Shown here: in pieces, positions 9,801-19,200 of the stretch
Numbering within the stretch: the stretch's first letter is position 1
How the letters are laid out: the number at the start of each line of letters is the position of its first letter
Assembly (NCBI GenBank): GCA_965248155.1
Contig: CBDFIO010000002.1
Coordinates: 1,116,001-1,180,000, forward strand
Length of the DNA stretch: 64,000 nucleotides
Origin: RFSX01 sp965248155
Lineage (GTDB): Bacteria; Bacteroidota; Bacteroidia; Chitinophagales; Saprospiraceae
Direction: 5' to 3'
Notes under the pieces: generated by a model
What the model was told of the DNA's origin: nothing
Database searches by the model: none
What the model saw: only the letters and a program-made list of their open reading frames with translations
Made by a program: the position numbers and the translations under genes

Positions 9801-9874
9801 GGTCCCTTAGCTCAGCTGGTTAGAGCACCTGACTCATAATCAGGGGGTCCAAGGTTCGAGCCCTTGAGGGACCA
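9801..9874 (+). tRNA. tRNA with CAU anticodon, probably tRNA-Ile2 (lysidine) or elongator Met
   Basis: A complete 74-base cloverleaf. The acceptor is GGTCCCT pairing with AGGGACC and discriminator A; the anticodon arm is CCTGA-CTCATAA-TCAGG, giving CAU; the T arm is CAAGG-TTCGAGC-CCTTG. CCA is not encoded. The GGNCCCTTAGCTCAG 5' end resembles known tRNA-Ile(CAU) more than elongator tRNA-Met, which would require TilS to modify C34. It cannot be initiator tRNA, because the anticodon stem lacks the three G:C pairs. A decayed mobile island begins directly downstream. Confidence 0.93.
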
Positions 9875-9883
9875 CGCACTTAA

Positions 9884-9918
9884 AGCCTTGTTAATCATAT
9901 GTTTAGCAAGGTTTTTTT
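9884..9918 (+). terminator. Terminator of the tRNA gene
   Basis: AGCCTTG pairs with CAAGGTT (one G-T pair) across a 16-base loop, followed by a run of T. It lies 9 bases after the tRNA end. Confidence 0.55.
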
Positions 9919-10688
9919 AATTCGTCTAATATGGCATTAATTTAATTTGATACACTTTTTGATACACTAACGGCTTGATTTTAGGTGTTATGATATTATC
10001 TTTTATCAGTCTATGATTAGCCTGGTAAGTATTTATCTCACTCCTTATTGCAGCTTCTTTATCTCACCGCTGACACGTATGGAAACCCATTGACATCGAG
10101 ACATCCTTCCAGTACTCTACCCTAAATCATTAGCAATAACCTTCTGCCAATTATTGGCAAAGGGTTCCCCGATTCGATTCTTTATTTGGTAAATTCCTTT
10201 AGATACATGTACTAATCAGAAGCATGATTAATCCCTCTGTATTGAGACGCCTTTCCAGTGGTTCACTCTAAATCACTTGCTATAACTTCTCAGATGTTTA
10301 CCCTTTTGACCATTGTGGTCAAAGGGTACTTGATTTGTATTTATCTCTTCCCATCATGTTTCTTTCTTTATTTCTTAGTTGGACTGATTGGACATCCAAT
10401 TTACTCTGATCTACTTTCCCTTGATTCATTATCAATCGTCTAAAAATTTCCCATCAGTGTAACCTTTTGTCCACAATGGACACAAGGCTTCCTGTTTTTA
10501 TCCTTCTGTCGCCAATTCTTTCTGATATTGATCAGTTTCCCCCAGGCTTAATTACAATTCTTCAGCAATTAATTCGCTTTGGTTTAACCCTTTGTCAATT
10601 ATTGACAAAAGGTTGCATGTTTTATCTTTTTCTGTCATTGGACACAGATATTTTGATATGCATCTTTGTGTAAGAAAAACAATAAATC
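9919..10688. other. Non-coding region between tRNA and island genes
   Basis: About 770 bases with no convincing gene; the short open frames here have no protein-like composition. It begins with two direct copies of TTGATACACT at 9947-9956 and 9959-9968, possibly recombinase or replication-protein arm sites. It also holds the four-palindrome array described separately. Pyrimidine-rich stretches dominate the plus strand between the palindromes. I read it as the left end and control region of a decayed integrative element that entered next to the tRNA; no integrase gene and no second copy of the tRNA 3' end are in the window. Confidence 0.5.
10138..10614. repeat. Array of four covarying palindromes upstream of the HTH gene
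   Basis: Four imperfect palindromes of 28-30 bases lie at 10138-10166, 10299-10328, 10461-10490 and 10586-10614, with start-to-start spacing of about 161, 162 and 125 bases. All have the outer arm AACCYTTTG or close to it, paired with CAAARGGTT, while the inner stem changes in a compensated way: GCCAAT/ATTGGC, GACCA/TGGTC, GTCCA/TGGAC, GTCAAT/ATTGAC. The flanks are only loosely similar (CTAAATCA before the first two, TTTTATC after the last two). The compensated changes suggest that the fold, or dyad symmetry, is what is maintained. Function unknown: candidate operators for the adjacent HTH protein, an iteron-like origin, or RNA hairpins. Confidence 0.7.
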
Positions 10689-10925
10689 ATGAAAATGAAC
10701 GAAGCAAATATGATAAACGACTTAATGCCATTGGCTAAACTTACATCAAAATATGATTTGTCCATGAGCCGAGTTTATAAGGCCACTCACGGTTCAGAAT
10801 TTCCTTATTACAGAGGAACTGGACGGAAAGTCTTTGTTCGAGAGTGTGATTTTGTGCATTGGTTAACAGCGAAAAGAGTTCCAGGCGTGAATGAAATCTC
10901 TTGTGAAGGTAAAATACCCGCTTGA
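10689..10925 (+). CDS. Excisionase-like helix-turn-helix protein
   Basis: A 78-residue protein. Residues about 13-65 look like an HTH_17/excisionase-type domain: LMPLAKLTSKYDLSMSRVYK is the helix-turn-helix, followed by a basic wing-like piece (PYYRGTGRKVFVRECDF). Such proteins are common next to Rep and mobilisation genes in integrative mobilisable elements of Bacteroidota, acting as excision or transcription factors. The palindrome array ends 75 bases upstream and may contain its binding sites. The gene reads straight into the Rep-like gene (stop at 10925, likely next start at 10930), so the two are probably one transcript. Confidence 0.65.
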   Translation: MKMNEANMINDLMPLAKLTSKYDLSMSRVYKATHGSEFPYYRGTGRKVFVRECDFVHWLTAKRVPGVNEISCEGKIPA

Positions 10926-10929
10926 ATTT

Positions 10930-11652
10930 ATGGAACAGTTCTATTTGATCCCGTCAGAATTAGCTATAAAAGTTTTGAAAGAAAGATTGTGGCGCGAGTT
11001 TCAAGTTTGGCTTGTTCTAAAATCAACGTGCAATGGACACATCAAAATAACTGAAGAAATTAAAGAGGATGCTGCTATGAAGATTGGTGTGAGTGTGAGA
11101 ACTTTTGAGCGATCGCTTAAGTCTCTTTTAAATATGAATTGGGTGGGGAAATCTAGGAAATTTTATTTCATAAGAGGAATCGATGCAGTGAGAAAAATAG
11201 AGGGAATAACAAATCGATCTGCGTACTGGTTTAATATTACTGACGCTAAAAAAATCCGTGGATTTTGTATGGGGATTGCAGTATCTGAAATCGAAAAGAA
11301 AATTAAATTCAAATTGAGGACTGAAGGAAGCCTGACAGAAAAGCGAGGTGTCAATTTCACGGCTCCTTCGGTCCCTATTGCTCTTGAGTACTTATTTCAA
11401 AGTTACGGAATAAAAAAACGAAATGCATCAGTTTTGCGTAAAAAGGCATGTCCCGATTTTATTGAAATGAGAGAAAACCTAATTCCTATTATTTACAACA
11501 ATGAAAAAATAAAGTGCTCGGGAAGATTTCGAATAATTAAATCTGGAATTATTGAAGGTCATAAAATAAAATGCATTGGTGGCTTTCTCTTTGAGCAGGG
11601 TCCGAATCTAGTAAAGTCAAAAATTAATAAAAAAAGAAGACAAAGAATTTGA
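10930..11652 (+). CDS. Rep-like or winged-helix protein of a mobile island, possibly frameshifted
   Basis: From the ATG at 10930, 5 bases after the HTH gene, this gives about 240 residues; an ATG at 10891 would add 13 residues but overlap that gene. Residues about 20-110 look like a DNA-binding fold (KITEEIKEDAAMKIGVSVRT, then SLKSLLNMNWVG), reminiscent of plasmid or island replication initiators, and the rest is strongly basic. The frame stops in a run of seven A at 11629-11635. With one A fewer, it would continue as KKEDKEFESVNNKKNSDK and on to a stop near 11740, an acidic tail that looks more natural. The gene is therefore either slightly truncated or damaged. Function is inferred from context only. 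Confidence 0.5.
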   Translation: MEQFYLIPSELAIKVLKERLWREFQVWLVLKSTCNGHIKITEEIKEDAAMKIGVSVRTFERSLKSLLNMNWVGKSRKFYFIRGIDAVRKIEGITNRSAYWFNITDAKKIRGFCMGIAVSEIEKKIKFKLRTEGSLTEKRGVNFTAPSVPIALEYLFQSYGIKKRNASVLRKKACPDFIEMRENLIPIIYNNEKIKCSGRFRIIKSGIIEGHKIKCIGGFLFEQGPNLVKSKINKKRRQRI

Positions 11653-11751
11653 ATCAGTAAACAATAAAAAAAATTCCGACAAAATCGGAAACATATTAAA
11701 CGAGGTAAGAGAAAGAAATAATAAATCTTGGACCAATTAGAGGATAATATC

Positions 11752-11823
11752 ATGAGAATCAAAAATAAAGGAGGTAAACCGCCTAAATATTCTGACCCTA
11801 TTGCATTAGCAAAAGTTTGTGAC
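11752..11823 (+). pseudogene. N-terminal stub of a MobC-like mobilisation protein
   Basis: Only about 24 codons remain before the IS3 element: MRIKNKGGKPPKYSDPIALA and a few more. A start of the form KGGRPxK is typical of MobC/relaxosome accessory proteins in Bacteroidota mobilisable elements, which fits the preceding Rep-like and HTH genes. The rest of the gene is not found on the other side of the IS, so this is a border of a deletion or rearrangement rather than a simple insertion. The identification rests on a very short motif and on context. Confidence 0.35.
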
Positions 11824-11863
11824 TGTAGGTCTTCAAACCAAAGTGGACAATAAGTGAATAAAA

Positions 11864-12847
11864 TTAAGTTACACTTTTAAAAGTTAAATTGAAATATTCT
11901 TGTCTGCGTTTTTTAAATGTTTTGTGTTTACATAATTTTCTTCTCTTCAGTTTTTCTTCTTTTAATCCATAATAAACATCTGCTGGTGTCAAGTTTTGTA
12001 AAGATTCATGATATCTGTGATGGTTATAATATTTTACAAATTGTGAAAGAGGAAAACTCAATTCACCTGGGCTGTAATAATGATCCAGTTTAATTACATT
12101 TTTCATCGTTCTGTGATACCTTTCAATCTTGCCTTGCGTTTGAGGATGACCAGGTCTTCCTCTCACATGTTTAATTTTGTAATCATCCAAATAAGAGCTC
12201 AACTCTTGACTTAAATAACAAGATCCATTATCAGATAATAACTTAGGCGGTTTATTCAAATTTACATTTGGATGGTTTAATGCCTGATTCAAAGTATTTT
12301 TTACATCAAGGGTTTTCATCGTTGAGCACAACTCCCAACTTATAATGTACCTAGAATAATCATCTAATATAGTCGATAGGTAATACCATCCCCAGCCAAT
12401 GATTTTGAAATAAGTAAAATCAGTTTGCCACATTTGATTGACAGTTGTTGTTTTGTCTTTAAATTCATCTGCGGCAGATATCAGATCATAATGAGGAGGG
12501 TTTATCAGTCCAGCAGATTTCAATATTCTGTAAACACTGCTTTCGCTTATAAAGTATTGATTCTCATCAGTATACCTGCAAGCCAATTCTCTACAAGAAA
12601 GCTCTGAAACTTCCAGTGCCAGATTCAATATATTAGACCTGATCCGATCAGGAATCTTGTTCCAATAGTGCTTCCTTGTACTTTTCTTTTCCTCTAATCC
12701 TACAATTCCATTTTCCCGATATTTCTTATACCAGTTGTAAAAGGTTGATTTGTGAATACCAATTTCCTTGAGAGTTCTTCTAACACTCCATTCGGATTGC
12801 TCAACCAGCCTAATCAGTTCCATCTTTTCTTTTGCTGTAAATCGCAT
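11864..12847 (-). CDS. IS3-family transposase OrfB (DDE integrase)
   Basis: A 327-residue frame with an HTH start (MELIRLVEQSEWSVRRTLKE), an HTH_21-like segment (SVYRILKSAGLI) and an rve integrase core. The DDE residues are in MWQTDFTYFK, LLSDNGSCY and HPQTQGKIERYHRTMK. The frame is open upstream of the ATG back to the A7G slippery site at 12881-12888, so in the active element it would be made as an OrfAB fusion (reading KKLEWSKIKFKKYMRF across the junction). OrfA carries a nonsense codon, so this copy probably cannot make the full transposase. Confidence 0.93.
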   Translation of the reverse strand: MRFTAKEKMELIRLVEQSEWSVRRTLKEIGIHKSTFYNWYKKYRENGIVGLEEKKSTRKHYWNKIPDRIRSNILNLALEVSELSCRELACRYTDENQYFISESSVYRILKSAGLINPPHYDLISAADEFKDKTTTVNQMWQTDFTYFKIIGWGWYYLSTILDDYSRYIISWELCSTMKTLDVKNTLNQALNHPNVNLNKPPKLLSDNGSCYLSQELSSYLDDYKIKHVRGRPGHPQTQGKIERYHRTMKNVIKLDHYYSPGELSFPLSQFVKYYNHHRYHESLQNLTPADVYYGLKEEKLKRRKLCKHKTFKKRRQEYFNLTFKSVT

Positions 12848-12861
12848 ATACTTCTTGAATT

Positions 12862-13212
12862 TTATTTTACTCCATTCAAGCTTTTTTTAAGCACACGATT
12901 TTTTAGAGTAAGTTCTGCTACTACCTCTTTAAGGTCTTGATTTTCTGTCTTTAGATGTTGAACTTCTGAAGTATTGGCTTCACGTTCTGTATCTCCCTTT
13001 AAACGTTTCTTCCCTGCTTCCATGAAATCTTTACTCCACTTATATTATAGTGGTTGTGAAATCTCTTCTCTTCTACAAAGAGAAGCAACACTTTGTTCTC
13101 CTCTTAATCCTTCAATGACTATTCTAATCTTTTCTTCTGTAGAAAATTTACGTCTTGTCCTTCTTTTTACATCTCGGACATAAGATTCTGCTGATTTGTT
13201 TTTCTTGGTCAT
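12862..13212 (-). pseudogene. IS3-family OrfA with an in-frame stop
   Basis: The frame starts at ATG 13212 (MTKKNKSAESYVRDVKRR) and contains the usual OrfA HTH (KFSTEEKIRIVIEGLRGEQS) and C-terminal leucine-zipper-like helix (VQHLKTENQDLKEVVAEL). A TAA at 13045-13047 interrupts it where related proteins have Tyr (REEISQPL, stop, YKWSKDFMEAG), a one-base change from TAT or TAC. Downstream the frame is intact to 12862. The break makes this copy non-autonomous unless the stop is read through. Confidence 0.8.
12881..12888 (-). other. Programmed -1 frameshift site of the IS3 element
   Basis: On the minus strand the sequence is AAAAAAAG (A7G), the classical slippery heptamer A-AAA-AAG of IS3 elements. 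It sits 19-26 bases before the OrfA stop and is exactly where the OrfB frame first becomes open. A -1 slip joins the OrfA zipper to OrfB without a stop. Confidence 0.75.
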
Positions 13213-13287
13213 AATAAAGTGAATTTAATAGTTATGTATAACTTAATTTTATTCACTTAATGGTCCACTTTTATTTGACGATTTACA

Positions 13288-16200
13288 GTCACTAACGATG
13301 GTCCAGGTGATGCAACCGGAGTTGAGGTTGAAGATATTGTCCCTAATGGGTTTTCTAATATTACCAACATTAGCGGAGGTGGTATTCTTTCCGGTAGTAC
13401 TATAACTTGGTCAGGACTAAGTATATCTGCAGCTGCAGGTAGCAATACAATTACATTTACATATGATGTGACAGTTCTTTCACCAGGGACTGGCATCAAT
13501 TACAATAATGAAGCCCAGATTACAGACAGTGATCAAGATGATGAAGACAGTGATACTGACACTGATGATATGGTTGATGAAGATGGTGATGGTGATGATG
13601 ATGGTGATGATGATGATGAGGATGAAATTTGTCTTGTTGTTGATCCTGCTCCAATTATCTGTGATGGTGCCTCTTTAGATGTAGATTTAAGCATCTTGTT
13701 TGGTGAAAATGCTAATGGAGCCACATTTGATTGGGTAGCAGTCAACAACGTGAATGTTTCTGGAGAAACATTGGTAAATACTAATTCTAGTACTATAACT
13801 GACTTGTTAGTAAATACGACTAATTCAAGTCAAATCGTAGTATATAATGTTGACATTACACCTAATCCTCATGGTTGTGTTGGTTTAGTAACCGTAATCG
13901 TAAACCCTACACCAATAGCTGATGCTGGAGCAGATGATATTTTGACATGTGCAAGCAATACATTGATTTTAGATGGAACAAATTCATCTGGGGTTGGTTC
14001 TCTTACATACAGTTGGTCTACATCCGGTTCAGGTAATATTGTTAGTGGTGAAACAACCGCAAGTCCAACGATTGATGCTCCAGGTACTTATACTTTAGTT
14101 ATAACAGATTCTAATGGTTGTTCTGATTCGGATGAAGTAATTATTACTCAAGATACTTCAGTACCAAATGCAGATGCCGGAATCGGTGGAGAATTAAGTT
14201 GTACGACAACTAGTTTTATCCTGGATGGATCTGGTTCAACAGGTCAAAATACAATTAGCTATTTGTGGGTTGCAAGTGGAGGTGGTAATATTGTAAGCGG
14301 TGAAACCACTGCAAATCCTACGATCGACGCTCCTGGTACTTATACCTTAACTGTTACTGATACTGATAATGATAATGATAATGATAATGGATGTACGGAT
14401 TCTGACTCTGTTACAATTACAGAAGATATAGCTACTCCATCAGTTAATATTGAGCAAACTTCATTCTGCGCAGGAGATATTATTCTGAATGAGAATGGTG
14501 GGGATGCTATATCGTGGAATTGGTCTGGACCAGCTGGATTCAATTCAACTGATCAATCTCCATCCATACTAAATGCAGATAATTCAAATGCTGGATTGTA
14601 TTCTGTGACTGTTACAGGGTCAAATGGATGTACTAATGTAGCAAGTTCAACTATTTCAATAACTGAAATCACGAACATCCAAGTTTCACAGTTATGTACA
14701 AGTACAGTAGATGAAATTTATGATATAGAAATTTGTTTTGATGCATTTGATCCAGGAAGTTGCGGAAGCTTTGATATAAATGTTGGACTGTTTGGATCTT
14801 ATGGACCATTCAATTATACTGATTATTTAGAATCAGGTGATAGTTATTGCTTAACGATCTCTGATCCTATTCTATTCGATGCTAGTAATGAAGAATCGAA
14901 TATTCAAGTTGAAATTATTGATTGTAATTCAACATTATTGTGCAGTGGTTCTACTTCATATGATGAAGTGAGCTGTCCAAACTTTGACTTGGCTCTTATT
15001 AAGACCATTAGTACACCAGGACCTTATTATCCTGGAGACTTGGTAACTTTCAATATCGATGTATTTAATCAAGGTGAGATAGATGCATATGACATAAATA
15101 TTATTGATATTCTTCCTTCCTCTTTATTATTTAGTTTATCAGATAATACGTCAGTTCAGACTGGTAATGCAGAAGATTGGACCATAGTAGGTGCGAATCC
15201 AACATATATAATTGATTATTTAGCAGCAGGTGATCCTCAAACACCTTTAACGATTGCAATTAATCTACAGATTGATCCGGGAGCTACTGCTTTAAATATT
15301 GTCAATAATGCAACTATTATTTCAGCGGAAGATGTAGACAATAATCCCGCAAATGATGAAGATAGTGCTATAGATGGAACTACGCCTAATGTAGAAGACG
15401 AGATAAATGATGAAATGGCAGATGATTCATCTGGTGAAACAGGTGCTGGTGGATTTCCAATAGTAGATGATCCTACTGATGTGGATCACTTTGACTTTGA
15501 ACCAATATTTATTTGTCTAGGATCAGTAAGTATAAATAGTAATAGTCCAATTTGTTTAGGAGATGACCTAATGATTGATGCTATTGTTATGAATGATTCA
15601 CCCCCAACTTCGTTCAGTTGGACCGGGCCTAATGGATTTGTTTCGAATATGCAAAATATATTTATATCGTCACCAAGCCTTTTGGAGTCAGGTATATATA
15701 CTGTAGTTGTTACGGATATGAATGGATGTACAGATTCTGAATCAGTTAACTTTATTATTAATGATTTACCTGCAGCCATTGCAGAAAGTAATAGTCCTGT
15801 ATGTGAAGGAAGTATTCTTGAGCTTATGGAGACAGGAGGCGATGCCGTTTCTTGGTTATGGAATGGTCCTAATGGGTTCAATTCGATCCTTCAAAATCCA
15901 ACAACTGGAACCGGAAGCGGTACTTACTTTGTAACTGTTACAGATATAAACAATTGCACGAATTCTGCTTCGGTGGATGTAATTGTAAATCCTGTTCCAC
16001 TTGCTTCAGCTTCAAGTAATGGTCCAATTTGCGCCGGAGAAATTCTTATGTTATTTGAAAATGGAGGCTCTGCTACAATGTGGTCTTGGTCAGGTCCAAA
16101 CGGATATAACTCAACAGATCAAAATCCTATTGTTGATCCTTCGACTGTTGACAATAATGGTATTTATACAGTAGTTGTCACAGATGCGAATAATTGTACA

Positions 16201-19200
16201 AGCTCAGCTACTGTAGATGTGGTCGTTGATCCAAGCCCAATATTAAATGTTTCACCGTGTATATGTGATTATGATCCTAATATTGGAAATATTGGAAGTA
16301 TGGTCACCTTCTCAGTCTCAAGTGGTTCAGGTCCATACAATGTCACAACAACCAATGGAACTTTATCAAATACAATTTTAGTTGCCGGTCAAATAGCAAC
16401 ATTATACCTGGGTGGTAATGGAGGTAGTTATACCTTAGAAGTATCCAATTCACTTGGATGTATCACTAGCTATAGTGGCTCATGTGACCCTTGTATCTTC
16501 GAACCAGCTGAATTAACAGATCCATGTTCATGTAATAATGATCAATCTTATAATGGGTCTCAGGACGGAACATTTGAAGAAGTTGTAGAAATAACTGGCC
16601 CTCCTGGACTAAATTTAATTATTGGTGCTGGAAGTTCAGGTATTATTAATGCTTCTGTTGGAGATCCAATCCCTGAAATAATTCCAGGTTTATATCGAAT
16701 TAGTTTCGATCATTATGATCTGGTCGGATTTACTATGTATGTTGAAGGAATCTTCAATGGTATAGTCTTTCCAATTTTAGATGTTAATGGAAATCAATTA
16801 TTTGCAACAAATGTTTGTCAGTATCCTGTAATAACAGAACCTGATATTGATATAACAGCATTTTGTAATAATGGAGAACCTCTAGTTTTTAGTGGTGATG
16901 AAGTTATTGAGATAAATGGCTTTCCGGGAATAGTGAGAGTTTATGTTGGAACTTCTTCCCAAGGAACTTTAATCAATGAATTTGATCCGACAGATTATGC
17001 CAATGGATTTTATACTCTGACTTTCGAATTTACAGGAACCTTTGTTGATAATATTTCTACAGGTGCCGTACCAGCCTTCCCTGGCTGTTCTACCTTTACT
17101 ACTATTGAAATTGGAGTTGGAGGAGGAGGAACAATGGCATGTAATGATCATATCAATGTAAGTGTTAATAATGATTGTGTTCTTGACTTTTCATGGTCTA
17201 CCTTACTTGAAAATGATTACGTTCCAGATGTGTTTAATGCCATATTTGAAGATTCTGCTGGTAATGTAATTGAAGAAGAAGATTTAGGCGATTATGCAGG
17301 TTCAGATTTGACTTACATTATCATGGACATGTGTAATGGTAATAAATGTTGGGGTACTATCCATATAGATGATAAGAGTATCCCAGAAGTACAATGTGAC
17401 TGTCCGGTTGGAGGAGAAGATCTTGATGGAGATGGAATCGTAGATGGATATTCCGAAGATTGTACATTAACATGCTGGGAACTTCCACTATTAAAAGAAA
17501 GATATTGGGATAGACTACGAGATGATCTTGTACCAGAAATGGCGGATGACTTTATCGATGATAATACATCTTCAATATGTGATGATATCACAGAAGATGA
17601 TGTTAGTTATTATGATGTATATGTAGATCTGGGACCATGTAACGGAAGTTTACTAAGAAGGACATGGACACTGGCCTATGACAAAGGAAATGGAGTAGAA
17701 GGTACAGTGAGTTGTACGCGAGAGTATTACTTCAAAACGGTAGGATTAGAGACATTGGATACAGCGAGGATAGATCCTGCAACTGGAGCTATAGTAATAG
17801 CACCGGATAGTTTGATACTTCCATTCCCATTAGTAGTAACGGGTTGTGGAGCAGACATCAGTCCTGCAGGAATTGCTGCTTACTTTGATGATCCGGGATC
17901 AGTTGATCAGGATACGGATGATGACAATATAGATCCGGATGAGCTGGATATAGATTGTGTTATAGAAAGTAATGAAGGCGTTCCATTTGCATATCCTCAC
18001 TATTATGTAGAAGGAAGAAATCCAAGTGGACCACATGCACAGGCGATCAATACTGAGATATGTAATATCATAGTAGGCTATACAGATAATGAAATAGATG
18101 CATGCGCTCCTGGATGTGATGGAAATAGAAAAGTATTGAGAAACTGGACAGTATTGGATTGGTGCAGTGGACAATTTATTGAATACGGACAAATCATTAA
18201 GTCAATAGATACTGGAAATCCAAGTTTAGTAGTACATGATCTTACAGTAAGCGTAGATTCATGGAAATGTGCTGCAGATGTATTATTACCACATCCAGAG
18301 CATATCTATGATGACTGTGATGATAACATGACTTATTGGATAGGAAGTGTGGAAGGCGCATTGACAGTATCAGGAGATGCTAGCTCAGGTTATGTACTTC
18401 ATGATTCACCGGAAGGAGAAACAATTACAGTAGAATATGTAACTGAAGATTGCTGTGGAAACAGAGGCAATGCATATGCAGATATTACAGTAGTAGATCT
18501 CACACCACCAGTACCTGTAACAAAAGAGTTCATTGTATTGAGTCTTACAAATATTGGGAATCCGGTAGATGAGTTTCAAGGGATAGCGAAGTTGTTTGCA
18601 GTAGATGTAGACAATGGATCTTATGATGGATGTACTGGAATCGATATGGCAGTAAGAAGAGTAGGAGATGTATGTGATCTCGCAGATTTAGACTGGGGTG
18701 ACGCAGTGAAGTTCTGCTGTGAAGATCTGGACGGACAAGCATTTGTAGAGATAGATGTAGAGTTCAGAGTAAGAGATGCCTATGGAAATACAAACTATGC
18801 ATGGACAACAGTAAGATTAGAAGACAAGTCAGCGACGACACAAACATGTCCTCCGGATCTTGTATTGACATGTGATATGGATTACAATGACTTTACAATG
18901 ACGGGATTGCCAAGAGTATTTTCGGCATGTGGAGAAATAGATATTATGTGTGATCCTGAAGAATTAATAGAAGATACAGAGCCTAGAAGAAAGGGTCCAA
19001 ATGATGGATTTTTCAATGATCCAAGATATGATGGAGTAGAAGTACCGGCGTATGATCCAAGTTGTGGATATGGAGCGGTAAGAAGACAATTCAAATCTTG
19101 TTCATCATGTACACAATGGTTTGTAATAGAACCAATAGATGCATTTGATCCATCATCAATATCATGGCCTGCAGATCAGGTAGTTGATTGTGATCAATTT

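Larger units (their letters stand above)
11824..13287 (-). mobile_element. IS3-family insertion sequence, nearly complete copy
   Basis: A 1464-base element bounded by imperfect inverted ends. The left end reads TGTAGGTCTTCAAACCAAAG and the right end, on the other strand, TGTAAATCGTCAAATAAAAG; both continue into a shared GTGGAC and GTGAATAAAATTAAGTTA. It carries orfA and orfB on the minus strand with an A7G frameshift signal at their junction. There is no direct target duplication: the flanks are GTGAC on the left and GTCAC on the right. Different genes lie on the two sides. A second, truncated copy lies at 35380-36177 in the opposite orientation. Confidence 0.88.

Noticed and set aside
10138..10614. 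CRISPR array
   Set aside because: The repeats are not identical, are palindromic with changing inner stems, and are spaced by about 130-160 bases instead of 25-45; no cas gene is present.
10138..10614. Integron attC array
   Set aside because: Although the palindromes start with AAC and end with GTT or similar, the bases outside do not fit RYYYAAC/GTTRRRY and there are no genes between the copies.
10258..10673. Two short plus-strand open frames between the palindromes
   Set aside because: Hydrophobic, pyrimidine-driven translations with no domain pattern; they run across the palindromes and look like chance frames.
11819..13292. GTGAC/GTCAC at the borders of the IS3 copy as a target duplication
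   Set aside because: The two five-mers are inverted, not direct, copies, and the genes on the two sides differ. The second IS copy has AATGT at the corresponding end, so the bases are not part of the IS either.
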